DNA from: GCA-2683825 sp965662355
GTDB lineage: Bacteria; Planctomycetota; UBA1135; GCA-002686595
Direction: 5' to 3'
NCBI GenBank assembly: GCA_965662355.1
Contig: CBFIHP010000002.1
Location: 186,001 to 250,000, forward strand
DNA length: 64,000 bases
Shown: positions 43,727 to 52,759 of the stretch, one piece after another
Numbering within the stretch: the stretch's first letter is position 1
Layout: each line of letters starts with the position of its first letter
Notes under the pieces: generated by a model
What the model was told of the DNA's origin: nothing
Databases searched by the model: none
Seen by the model: the letters and a program-made list of their open reading frames with translations, nothing else
Position numbers and translations under genes: made by a program

Positions 43727-46700
43727 TCACGAATGCGATGGCGGGACATCGCAATTGGCGCTCGCCCGCAGGGCTCGCCCCGTCGGCGTATCCGCCCGTG
43801 TGAGGGCGAGCGGAGTTCCATCGAAGACGATTCGACCGCCGTCGTCGGCGGCTCCGGGGCCCAGCTCGATCACGCGATCGGCACAGGCGATCAATCCGAG
43901 GGCGTGCTCGCTGAAGAGCACCCCGTGCCCCACGGCCGCCAGTTCTTCGAAGAGGCAAAGCAGGCGCTGCTGATCGCGAGCGTGCAGGCCGTTGGCGGGT
44001 TCATCGAACACGAAGAGCTTCGGACCGCTGGCCGTGGACTCCCGCCCGAGTTCGCGCACGAGCCGTAACCGTTGGCGTTCACCGTGGGACAGGGAATCGA
44101 AACGACGGCCAAGGCTGAGGTGCCCGAGGCCGATTGCGACCATTCGCTCGAGCGTCGCGAGGATGTCCTTGTGCCGTGCGAAGTGTTCCGTGGATGCGGA
44201 CAGGGGAAGGGAGAGGATCCGAGCGATCGAGGCGCCTTCCCAGCGGCAGGCGAGTACGTCCGGTTGATAGCGAGCCCCTTCGCACGTGCGACAGATCTCC
44301 GCCGCATCGGGCAGGAAATCGAAGGAGATGCGATGTTCGCCCGTACCCCGACAATCCGGGCAACGCCCCTTGGGGGAGCTGGGGGAGAAGGCCGCGCGCG
44401 AGAGACCACGCGTCCGCGCGTCGTCGGTCTTGGCGAAGATCGTCCGCAAGGGATCCATCAGATCCAGGGCCGTGGCCACGAGGCTCCCGGGGCCCGCGCC
44501 GTGGAAAGGGGCATCGGCGCGAACCACCTCGACGACGCGATCGGCTCCAAGGAGATCTGCGCAACCCACGGGGCGCAGCGAGCCGAGGCTCTGCGCGACG
44601 ACGTCGAGCACCAGCGTGCTCTTGCCACTACCCGACACTCCACACACACACAGGATCCGCCCGAGTTCGAGCTCCAGATCGATCCCCGCGAGGTTGTGCC
44701 GCGTGGCACCGACGATGCGCGGGCCCGGGTTGGCTTCGCCGCGGGACTCGTTCGTCCGACGAATGCGCTCCGCGCCGGATAGAAAGCGTCCGGTCCATGA
44801 GGTGGTTTCCGCCGCGATCTGGTCCGGGGTTCCGACCGCCACGATCCGACCCCCTTCGGGTCCCGCCTCCGGACCGATATCGTGCACGCGATCGCAGGCG
44901 CGGATGAAGTCCAGGTCATGCTCGACACAACACACGGTATTTCCGGCCAGGGCCAGCTTGCGAATCGTTTCGACCAGGGCACCACGATCCTGGGCGTGCA
45001 GGCCGAGGCAAGGCTCGTCGAGGATGTAGCAGATGTCGCGCAATCCGAAGACCAGTTGCTTCGCGATCTCGAGCCGACGCCGCTCGCCACTCGACAACGT
45101 GTGTGTGGGGCGATCGAGGGCGAGGTACCCCAGTCCGATCTCGAGCAGTTGTCCGAGAGTGGGTTCGAGCGCAAGGCGCACCTCATCGAGGACGCCCTTG
45201 GCCAGGGCGCTGAGGCCAGCGCCCAGCGCTGCCAGCGTCTCGCCCAGCTCGCTGAGGGGCAGGGCTCGCAATTCCGCCAAGCGCAGTCCCCCGATGCGTA
45301 CATTGGCGGCGCGACCCTGGAGTCGCCCACCTGCACAGCTCGTGCATATCGCTTCCCGCAGAAGTTCCTTCAAGGCCGGACCGAGCTTGCGCTCGCGTTT
45401 CTTCTCGAACTCCTCGGCCAGGAGCCGCTCCACACCGGGCCAGGCCGCACGGAAGGAATGCACGCGCTCACCCTGGGCCTGGGCGTGCTCCCAGACCACA
45501 TCGAAGAGTGTTTCACCGGAACCGTCGGCGACAAAGCTACGTGCGTCGTGCGTGAGCGCGTTCCAACCAGGCTCGAGGTCGTGACCCAGTGCACGGGCGC
45601 CCGCCTGCAACACAGCGAAGTGTCGCCCCTTGGTCTCGAAGAGAAAGCGCCCACCTCGCGTGCTCTCGAGCGCCCCCGCGAGGATCGAGACATGGCCATC
45701 CTCGATCAAACGCTCGACATCACCGAGCTCTTCATGGCCACGGCCGTCGCAGGCGGAACAGGCACCGAGGACATGGTTGAAGGAGAAGTGGCTGGCGGTC
45801 CACTCACCCGCCGCTCCGCTATCGAGGCTCGCAAGGCTTGCAAGGCGCGCGAATAGCAAGCGCAAGAAGTCGTCGAGCTCCGAGAACGTGCCCAGCGTGG
45901 AACGTGCATCGCCCGTGGCGCGGCGCTCTTCGCGGGTTCGAATCGCCAGGCTGGGACGCAACCCGGAGGCGCTCTCGAGCTCTGCCTGTCGGCTGGCCAT
46001 GAGTTCGCGGCGCAGGTAGGGCGAGAAACTCTCGGCGAACATCCTGCGCCCCTCACTGGCGAGCGTGTCGAAGACCAGCGCGCTCTTGCCGCTGCCGGAA
46101 ACACCGCTGACGACATGCACGAGCCCGGGCTCGAGGGTCAATGTCACGTTCTGCAGGTTGCGGGTACGAACCCCCGCGATCCGTAACGGAGCCTCCTCGC
46201 CTCGATCGTCCCTGGGACGGACATCGAGGATCGTCTGGGTCCGTCGCTGGCGAAGGACGGCACCGGTCACCGAGCCCTGCTCCCGGGCGATGAGTTCCGG
46301 AGGGCCCTGGGCCATCAGAGCGCCTCCACCGGGACCGGAATCCGGTCCGAGATCGATCACCCAGTCCGCGCGGACGATCAGACGCGGATCGTGTTCGACG
46401 GCGACGACCGTGACACCTTTCTTCAACAAGGCACACAGGGCTGCGTGGAGCACGTCGACGTCCAGGGGGTGCAAACCGTTGGTGGGTTCGTCGAGAACGA
46501 GCACGCAGCCTTTTTCGGTACGCGCTAGCTCCTTGGCGAGTTTCAAGCGTTGGGCCTCACCACCGGACAACGTGGGCACACCTTGACCGAGCTGGAGATA
46601 GCCCAGACCGACAGAGCGCAGGGATTCGAGCACTCGGATCAATTTCGCGTCACCTGCTTTCTCCAAACGAAAGAACTCCGCGGCCTCGTCGATGGTCAGC

Positions 46701-48736
46701 GCCAGCACATCGCGAATGGAGAGTCCGTGCAGCTCTACGGCCAGAGTCCTCTCGTCGAAGCGTTGGCCATTGCAAGCCGAGCATGTCTGCTCGATCCCAG
46801 GCAGGCTCATCAGGCCGATCGTCTCGACCCCGGCGCCTTCGCAGCGGGGGCAGCGCCCACCCTCCTTGTTGAAGGAAAAGCGCCCCTTGTCGAAGCCGGC
46901 ATCACGGGCCGCGGCGGTGTTGGCGAAGAGCGCCCGGATGCGATCGAAGGCGCCGGAATACGTGGCGGGGTTCGAGCGCGAGCTGCGCCCGATCTCCTTT
47001 TGATCGACGAGGACGAGCTTGGTGAGGCCCTCCAGTCCCACGAGCTCGTCGTGCTCGGCGGGACGCTCGCGTGCTCCTTGCAGTCTGGCCGCGAGGGCGC
47101 GGGCCAGGGTTGCTTCGACGAGCGTGGTCTTGCCCGAACCGGAGACTCCGCTGACGACGGTGAAGCCTCCGTGCAAGAAACGGACGGTCAGATCTCTCAG
47201 GTTGTGGCCACGGGCCCCGCGCAGTTCGATGAACGACGCATTCGGGTTCGTGGCTCCCAGGTCGATCGGGTCCTCGTTCCAGCGCAAGGCTTCGAGCGTG
47301 CGATCACTCGCACGCGGTGGCCCGGAGTAGACCAGCCGGCCCCCCGCTCGTCCGGCCCCGGGACCGATCTCGACGACGTGGTCCGCGCGACTTTGGAAGA
47401 TGGGGTCATGCTCGACGAGAAAAACGCTGCAGCGGCGCTCGCGCAGCTCTTCGAGGATGTTGGCGAGCCGTTCTCGTTCGCGCACGTGCGCGCCGGCTCC
47501 GGGTTCGTCGAATACGTAGGCCAGGCCGGAGAGCTCGCAGCCGAGCTGCGTCGCCAGGTGCAGGCGCCGGGCCTCTCCGCCGGAAAGGGACGCTGCCGGG
47601 CGGGATAGCTGCAAATGGGCGAGCCCGAGCCGCTCGAGCCGGCGACAGCGGGCGACGATTCGATCGGTGATGGGGCGGGCGAGGTGCGCTTGTTCGAGAC
47701 CTTCCAGGGCCCGTTCTGCGTGCTCGGGCAACGTAGCGACGTCGAGCACGTTCCACCCGGCCATATCCACATCGGCGAGCGCGACTGCTCGGGCATCCTC
47801 GTTCAAACGCGAACCCGCGCAGGCGGAACATGGAATGGAGCGCACGAAGCGCAACACGTTGTCATTGCGCTTCTTCTCGAGCGTCTCTTCGATCACGCGC
47901 GCGATGCCCCGGTAATAGCCCAGCTCGCGCGGTTTGACCTTGATACCGCTCCACTTCATCCGCGACTCGAGCGGGTGTTTCCCGAACGGAACCTGGATAC
48001 GCTTCGAACCGTAGAGAACGACGCCGCGCTGGGCGTCGTCGAGATCCTGCCAGGGTGTGTCGATGTCGAAGCCATGGGCCTGGCACAGCTCGTTCATCAC
48101 CTCGGGCGTGACCTGCGAGTAGACGATGTAGCCGTTGGGTGTGGTGGGCACGAGCGCGCCTTCGCGCAGGCTCTTGGAGGCATCCGCGACGAGCAGCTCG
48201 GGATCGACACGATCTTCGAGGCCCAGGCCGCGACACGCGGGGCAAGCACCGGCGGGGGTGTTGAAGCTCAAGAGAGCGCGGGTCAACGGAGCCAGGGGTC
48301 GGCCACAAGCACAGGTCACGGATTGCGCTCGGGGCAGGGGCCTGGCTGGACGCGGGCGCGAACATGCAGGGCACGACTGCGTTCCGAAACGGGCCAGCAG
48401 CAGCCGCAGCTCGTCCCCCAGGGTGGAGAGCGTGCCGACCGTCGAGCGCGGGCTGCGTAGGATGATGCGCTGGTCGACAGCGATGACCGGGCGAACCCCC
48501 TCGATCGAGGTGACTCGGGGCCGCTCCAGACGCCCGAAAAGCCGCCGTGCATGGGGCGACAGGGTGGCCAGATAACGGCGCTCACCCTCACGAAAGACGG
48601 TGTCGAAGGCCAGCGAGGACTTTCCCGAGCCCGAACGACCGGTGATGGCCACGATACAGCCGTGGGGCAGGTCGAGATCGAAGGCGCGCAGGTTGTGCTC
48701 GCGGACGCCGCAGAGGGAGAGGGTCGGTTGGGGCAT
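43727..48736 (-). CDS. uvrA: Doubled UvrA excinuclease subunit (two UvrA units in one chain)
   Basis: 1669 residues from the ATG at 48736, against about 940 for standard UvrA. UvrA detects bulky DNA lesions in nucleotide excision repair. Four Walker A motifs are visible: GRSGSGKS (33-40), GVSGSGKT (near 528), GVSGSGKS (near 876) and GVSGSGKS (near 1366). The matching ABC signatures are LSGGEARR and LSGGEAQR in the first unit but LSSGERRR and LSHGERQR in the second. Zinc-type Cys pairs occur in both units (CPACSRP, CPRCEG, CSACDG, CPDCRG). Tandem UvrA of this size is known from chlamydiae and some other bacteria. An ATG 48 codons upstream gives unconserved sequence. Confidence 0.92.
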   Translation of the reverse strand: MPQPTLSLCGVREHNLRAFDLDLPHGCIVAITGRSGSGKSSLAFDTVFREGERRYLATLSPHARRLFGRLERPRVTSIEGVRPVIAVDQRIILRSPRSTVGTLSTLGDELRLLLARFGTQSCPACSRPRPARPLPRAQSVTCACGRPLAPLTRALLSFNTPAGACPACRGLGLEDRVDPELLVADASKSLREGALVPTTPNGYIVYSQVTPEVMNELCQAHGFDIDTPWQDLDDAQRGVVLYGSKRIQVPFGKHPLESRMKWSGIKVKPRELGYYRGIARVIEETLEKKRNDNVLRFVRSIPCSACAGSRLNEDARAVALADVDMAGWNVLDVATLPEHAERALEGLEQAHLARPITDRIVARCRRLERLGLAHLQLSRPAASLSGGEARRLHLATQLGCELSGLAYVFDEPGAGAHVRERERLANILEELRERRCSVFLVEHDPIFQSRADHVVEIGPGAGRAGGRLVYSGPPRASDRTLEALRWNEDPIDLGATNPNASFIELRGARGHNLRDLTVRFLHGGFTVVSGVSGSGKTTLVEATLARALAARLQGARERPAEHDELVGLEGLTKLVLVDQKEIGRSSRSNPATYSGAFDRIRALFANTAAARDAGFDKGRFSFNKEGGRCPRCEGAGVETIGLMSLPGIEQTCSACNGQRFDERTLAVELHGLSIRDVLALTIDEAAEFFRLEKAGDAKLIRVLESLRSVGLGYLQLGQGVPTLSGGEAQRLKLAKELARTEKGCVLVLDEPTNGLHPLDVDVLHAALCALLKKGVTVVAVEHDPRLIVRADWVIDLGPDSGPGGGALMAQGPPELIAREQGSVTGAVLRQRRTQTILDVRPRDDRGEEAPLRIAGVRTRNLQNVTLTLEPGLVHVVSGVSGSGKSALVFDTLASEGRRMFAESFSPYLRRELMASRQAELESASGLRPSLAIRTREERRATGDARSTLGTFSELDDFLRLLFARLASLASLDSGAAGEWTASHFSFNHVLGACSACDGRGHEELGDVERLIEDGHVSILAGALESTRGGRFLFETKGRHFAVLQAGARALGHDLEPGWNALTHDARSFVADGSGETLFDVVWEHAQAQGERVHSFRAAWPGVERLLAEEFEKKRERKLGPALKELLREAICTSCAGGRLQGRAANVRIGGLRLAELRALPLSELGETLAALGAGLSALAKGVLDEVRLALEPTLGQLLEIGLGYLALDRPTHTLSSGERRRLEIAKQLVFGLRDICYILDEPCLGLHAQDRGALVETIRKLALAGNTVCCVEHDLDFIRACDRVHDIGPEAGPEGGRIVAVGTPDQIAAETTSWTGRFLSGAERIRRTNESRGEANPGPRIVGATRHNLAGIDLELELGRILCVCGVSGSGKSTLVLDVVAQSLGSLRPVGCADLLGADRVVEVVRADAPFHGAGPGSLVATALDLMDPLRTIFAKTDDARTRGLSRAAFSPSSPKGRCPDCRGTGEHRISFDFLPDAAEICRTCEGARYQPDVLACRWEGASIARILSLPLSASTEHFARHKDILATLERMVAIGLGHLSLGRRFDSLSHGERQRLRLVRELGRESTASGPKLFVFDEPANGLHARDQQRLLCLFEELAAVGHGVLFSEHALGLIACADRVIELGPGAADDGGRIVFDGTPLALTRADTPTGRALRASANCDVPPSHS

Positions 48737-48910
48737 CGCTCGCCGGAACTGGGCCCTCCAGCGTAGTGGAACGAGGCCGCAACCCAAACCCGGAGTCGAA
48801 CTCCCACGATCAAGAACCCCACGCACGCTGGAGTCAGGTGCGTTTCTGATCGTCTCCTTCACGGATGAATCGGCGCGCATGAAAGGGGCCTACGTGAAGG
48901 AGCTCTGTAA

Positions 48911-49684
48911 CTACACCCCCTCGGTCAACGGCCACTCTCGCCGGTGAATCAACCAGGCGGACACCGACAGGGTGAGGGTCGCAATCAGAAGAATCGCTGC
49001 AATCGCCCGGCCCGGCGGCGCCGTCGTCATCGTCATGACCTCCAGGACATCCTGCGGCAGGGTGATATCCGAGGCCAGATTGAAGCCGAGCGAGCGTAGG
49101 TAGTAGCTGCAGGTCAACTCGTTGATCACCGCTGGCACGAAGGATAGAAAGACCTCGAAGACGATGCCGTAGATGATCCCGATCGGAATGGCACGCCGGG
49201 GAACGAGGAGGCCCAGCAAGCTGAAGACGGCCGTGTAGGCCAGGCATGCGCCAAAGATGGGCACCACCAAGGCCACCCAGACCTGTAGTCCGTAGGGTGC
49301 TCCGAAGAGAGCGTACGCGAGGCTCATGCTGGCGATCACGAGTACGGTCAACACGGCTACCGTGGCGATGTATTTTCCCAGCAGCACCTTCCAACGCGGC
49401 TGAGCCCGGGTGAAGAGGTACACGAGAGTCTTGTCCTCGATCTCCCCGGCCAGAAGTGTCGCTCCATAGAGCAGCGAGGCCAGGATGCAGAGCGACTGGG
49501 GATAGAGGACGTATAAGACGACGACTGCGATCTGATCGGTGTTCTCGCCTTCGACGCCGCGGAAGCCCTGGGCCAGCAAGATGGCGCTGACGAGAAAGAT
49601 CGGCAAGCACAGGAACAAGAGCAGGATCCAGATCTTCTTGCGCCCGAGCATCTGCTGCAGGGTCAATCGAAAGAGCGCGTTCAA
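48911..49684 (-). CDS. ABC-2 type permease
   Basis: 257 residues with six hydrophobic segments, among them IWILLLFLCLPIFLVSAILL, VAVLTVLVIASMSLAYALFG and AIAAILLIATLTLSVSAWLI. It is a typical inner-membrane ABC-2 permease and lacks an ATP-binding domain. It overlaps the upstream ATPase gene by four bases (49681-49684), which defines the partner. The exported substrate is unknown. It is the last gene of a four-gene minus-strand operon. Confidence 0.85.
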   Translation of the reverse strand: MNALFRLTLQQMLGRKKIWILLLFLCLPIFLVSAILLAQGFRGVEGENTDQIAVVVLYVLYPQSLCILASLLYGATLLAGEIEDKTLVYLFTRAQPRWKVLLGKYIATVAVLTVLVIASMSLAYALFGAPYGLQVWVALVVPIFGACLAYTAVFSLLGLLVPRRAIPIGIIYGIVFEVFLSFVPAVINELTCSYYLRSLGFNLASDITLPQDVLEVMTMTTAPPGRAIAAILLIATLTLSVSAWLIHRREWPLTEGV

Positions 49685-50610
49685 ATCCCACCTCGCACGA
49701 GGTATTCGAAGACGGCGTCCAGGCTTTCGTCCTCGGAGCCGAGTTCCGTGATACCGATGCCCTCTCGGGCGGCGATCTCGGGGAGCGCCTTGAAGAGAGA
49801 GCGGGGCTCGCGCGTTCGCAGGAGCACCTCGCCGGATTCGGAAACCTCGAGCCCCTCCACACCCTCCTGGCGGGACAGGTTGGAGGCCAGCTCGCGGGGC
49901 CGGTCGCAGACGATGCGGATCCTGTGTGGAACCTGATACATCAGCTTGCGAATCTCACGTACGTCGCCGGCGGCCAGGATGCGTCCTCCGTAGATGAGCA
50001 GGAAGTGCGAGGTCATCGTCTGCACCTCGTGCATGACGTGGCTGGCGACGATGACGCTCTTGCCACTGGCTCCGACGTCGGCCACGAGATCCATGATCTC
50101 GCGTCGTCCGATGGGGTCGGTTCCGGACAGCGGCTCGTCCAGCACCAAGAGGGGTGGTTCGTGGACGAGCGCCTGTGCCAGTTTCGTGCGTTGGCGCATG
50201 CCCTTCGAGTAGGACGAGATCGGGCGACCCATGTATTCCAGGGCCCCGACCCGCGCGAGTGCATCGCGTGCGGCATCCTTCGAGGAGCCTCGCTCGACGC
50301 CGGACAGTTCCGCCAGAGTCGTGACGAACTCGAGTCCCGTCTGGAAGCCCCAGAAAGCATCGTGCTCGGGGCAGTAGCCGATCCGCGAGAGCAGTTTGGG
50401 GTTGTTCCAGGGGTCCTCACCAAGGACTCGGATCGTGCCTTCGGTCGGTCGCAACTGTCCCATCAAGAGTTTGAGGAAGGTCGACTTCCCTGCACCGTTG
50501 GGACCGAGTAGGCCGTGAATGCCAGGCGCGAGCTCGAAGGTCAGGTCGTTGACCCCCATGCCGATGCCGTACAGCTTGGTCAGCTGGTCGCATTGAAGGA
50601 TGGCGGACAT
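49681..50610 (-). CDS. ABC transporter ATPase (second of two)
   Basis: 309 residues: Walker A GLLGPNGAGKSTFLK, Q-loop region RIGYCPEHDAFW, a signature region written YSKGMRQRTKLAQAL, Walker B LLVLDEPLSGTDPIG and the switch His in VIVASHVMHEV. The C-terminal 80 residues form the extra domain typical of ABC-2 exporters (RIRIVCDRPRELASNLSRQ). It overlaps the stop of the permease before it (TGATG at 50608-50612) and the start of the permease after it. Cytoplasmic engine of an exporter. Confidence 0.9.
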   Translation of the reverse strand: MSAILQCDQLTKLYGIGMGVNDLTFELAPGIHGLLGPNGAGKSTFLKLLMGQLRPTEGTIRVLGEDPWNNPKLLSRIGYCPEHDAFWGFQTGLEFVTTLAELSGVERGSSKDAARDALARVGALEYMGRPISSYSKGMRQRTKLAQALVHEPPLLVLDEPLSGTDPIGRREIMDLVADVGASGKSVIVASHVMHEVQTMTSHFLLIYGGRILAAGDVREIRKLMYQVPHRIRIVCDRPRELASNLSRQEGVEGLEVSESGEVLLRTREPRSLFKALPEIAAREGIGITELGSEDESLDAVFEYLVRGGI

Positions 50611-51596
50611 CAGATACGCGTGGGCGCCTCGACTCGCCGCAGGAGGAACAGGAGACAGGCGATCGAGACGAACAGGAGCCAGCCCGCGGCCAGTCCGGCG
50701 GAATCACTGCTGGTCAGGGTCTCGATGACGCCAGCAAAATCCTGGTCGATGCCGACGTCGCGCGCCTTGTTGGCCACGTCGTATAGCCCGAACTGGAAGG
50801 CGCGGATCGTGTCGTAGGGCGACAGCAGGAAGGTCCATCTGGAGTCCTCGAACCCGTGGGTCAGTTGCAACACGGGATGGGCCATGGCTCCGAAGAAGCA
50901 CATGATGATCCAGCCTGCGGCCGCGTACTTCGGTTGCCTCACGAGCGAGGACATGCTGAGCATGATGAGCGCTGCAGGGATGATCGTGCCCAGACTGCAC
51001 AGGATGATGAAACAGACAATGGGCAGGGTCTGCATGACCGTCTCGAGCGAGGGCGAGAACAGAATCGAGATGGCATACAGGGTAAGCGAGGGCAGCAGCG
51101 TCACTCGCGCCAGCCAGGAAATGATGATGCCAGCCTTGCCGAGCACGTAATCCAGTCGGCTGACAGGACGCGCGAAGTAGATGAGAAAGGCGCGAGAGCG
51201 ATGATCGTTTGAGATCAGGATCGGACCGACCAGGGCGGTTATGACCACGACCATCCACAGCTGAAACGCGCCCATGAAGGCGAAGACTCCCGACCAGATG
51301 GCCACGCGGAGTTCGGCAGGATCGTTGGCCAGTTGCATGCGCAAGGCCGGAGGCAACCAGCCCTGGGAGAGCGTTGCATAAGGGCCCGTTGCTCCCGCGG
51401 GGTCCGTCAGGCGGCCAACGAGAAAGAAGAAGGGGGCCAGGTACAGGAAAGGCAGGAATGCAAAACGGGTGATCCAGGTCACCAGCTTGCTCTGTCCGGC
51501 AATGGCCACACCCGTACGCGTGATCGGTAGCCAGCGCATCGACTGCTTCGTGCGCGGGCCCTCGTAGCGCCGGTATCCGATCTGAAAGAGGCCCAT
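50610..51596 (-). CDS. ABC-2 type permease, first of two
   Basis: 328 residues. Hydrophobic helices include FAFLPFLYLAPFFFLVGRLT, FQLWMVVVITALVGPILIS, LPIVCFIILCSLGTIIPAAL and AGLAAGWLLFVSIACLLFLL. An ABC-2 permease with an unusually long N-terminal cytoplasmic or periplasmic part. It shares overlapping TGATG stop/start junctions with both neighbouring ATPase genes, giving a strict ATPase-permease-ATPase-permease order. Substrate unknown. Confidence 0.85.
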   Translation of the reverse strand: MGLFQIGYRRYEGPRTKQSMRWLPITRTGVAIAGQSKLVTWITRFAFLPFLYLAPFFFLVGRLTDPAGATGPYATLSQGWLPPALRMQLANDPAELRVAIWSGVFAFMGAFQLWMVVVITALVGPILISNDHRSRAFLIYFARPVSRLDYVLGKAGIIISWLARVTLLPSLTLYAISILFSPSLETVMQTLPIVCFIILCSLGTIIPAALIMLSMSSLVRQPKYAAAGWIIMCFFGAMAHPVLQLTHGFEDSRWTFLLSPYDTIRAFQFGLYDVANKARDVGIDQDFAGVIETLTSSDSAGLAAGWLLFVSIACLLFLLRRVEAPTRI

Positions 51597-52555
51597 CAGT
51601 TATTCTTCTTGACCGCGGTGAGGAAGATCTCTTCCAGTGTGTTGCGGCCGCGTTCCAGTCTGCGCAGCACGACACCCTGGTCGTGGGCGACTCGCATGGC
51701 GAGGTTCGCCATCGCCTCGGCTTCGCCGTACAAGCGGAACTCGTCTTCGTGATGGGTCTCGAGCTTGGCACCGGCCCTTTCGAGCTCTTGACGGAAGCCC
51801 GGGGTCGGTTGTTCGAGTCCTACCAGGACACTTTCATCCACCGGTTTGCGCAGATTCGCGATCGAGTCCTGCACGAGCAATTTTCCGTGCCCGATGATGA
51901 CGACCGAATCACAGATGTCCTCGACGTCTTGCAGAATGTGCGTCGAGACGATCACGCTGATCCCCGAGCGATCGTAGAGAGCGCGGATCAGTTTCAACAT
52001 GCGCTTGCGTCCGATCGGATCCAGGCCGCTGGTCGGTTCGTCCAGGAAGACGAGCCGCGGATCGTGGACGATGGCCTGGGCCAGCTTTTGCTTCTGGCGC
52101 ATGCCGGTCGAGTACGTCTGGACTTCGCGATAGCGTTCCTCGCCGAGCCCGACGTAGTCCATGATCTCGTGGGCCCGGCGAAGCGCGTTCAGGTGCGGTA
52201 GGCCGGAGAGTTCGCCTGCGTAGGCCACGGCCTCGACGCCTTTCAAGCCGGGGAAGATGCAGTCGTCCTCCGGCATGTAGCCGACCAGCTCACGTACGCT
52301 TCGAAAGTCGAGCCGACAATCGAGCCCCAGGACGCGTGCATTGCCCTGACCGAGTGTCACCAGCCCGAGCAAAGCCTTGATCAGCGTGCTCTTGCCCGCA
52401 CCGTTGGGGCCCAGCAAACCGACGACACCAGGCGCCAAAGAGAAGGACACTCCGTCCAGAGCCAGCCGGCCGGCGTAGCTCTTCGTGACGTTCTCGAGTT
52501 CGAGAACCGCTTTCCTCTGGTCGTTGGGCACGCTTGGCAGTATCGGGGTGTGCAC
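51596..52555 (-). CDS. ABC transporter ATPase (first of two)
   Basis: 319 residues with a GTG start at 52555. Walker A GLLGPNGAGKSTLIKALLG, Q-loop region LVGYMPEDDCIFPG, signature YSTGMRQKQKLAQAI, Walker B LVFLDEPTSGLDPIG and switch His SVIVSTHILQDV. The C-terminal region again matches ABC-2 exporters. It opens a four-gene operon on the minus strand whose junctions all overlap. It is divergent from the HDOD regulator, about 200 bases away. Bacitracin-, Nat- or Gliding-type exporters share this architecture. Confidence 0.9.
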   Translation of the reverse strand: MHTPILPSVPNDQRKAVLELENVTKSYAGRLALDGVSFSLAPGVVGLLGPNGAGKSTLIKALLGLVTLGQGNARVLGLDCRLDFRSVRELVGYMPEDDCIFPGLKGVEAVAYAGELSGLPHLNALRRAHEIMDYVGLGEERYREVQTYSTGMRQKQKLAQAIVHDPRLVFLDEPTSGLDPIGRKRMLKLIRALYDRSGISVIVSTHILQDVEDICDSVVIIGHGKLLVQDSIANLRKPVDESVLVGLEQPTPGFRQELERAGAKLETHHEDEFRLYGEAEAMANLAMRVAHDQGVVLRRLERGRNTLEEIFLTAVKKNN

Positions 52556-52759
52556 CCCGAGGTCAAGGCGGGGGAGCGGTGTTTCAACGGCGAAGAGAAT
52601 CCACCGGGAACTGAAAATGGAATCGGACCCGCGGACGGAGTCCCATTCCGTGGCTGCGAAACGTCCCCTGGGCGCAACTCAAGCGGCCAGGGGATCGAAC
52701 CGATGAGCCTCTTGCTTCTCCTTATAAGGGATAAGGGAGCGTTCGATCAGGACCCAGCC

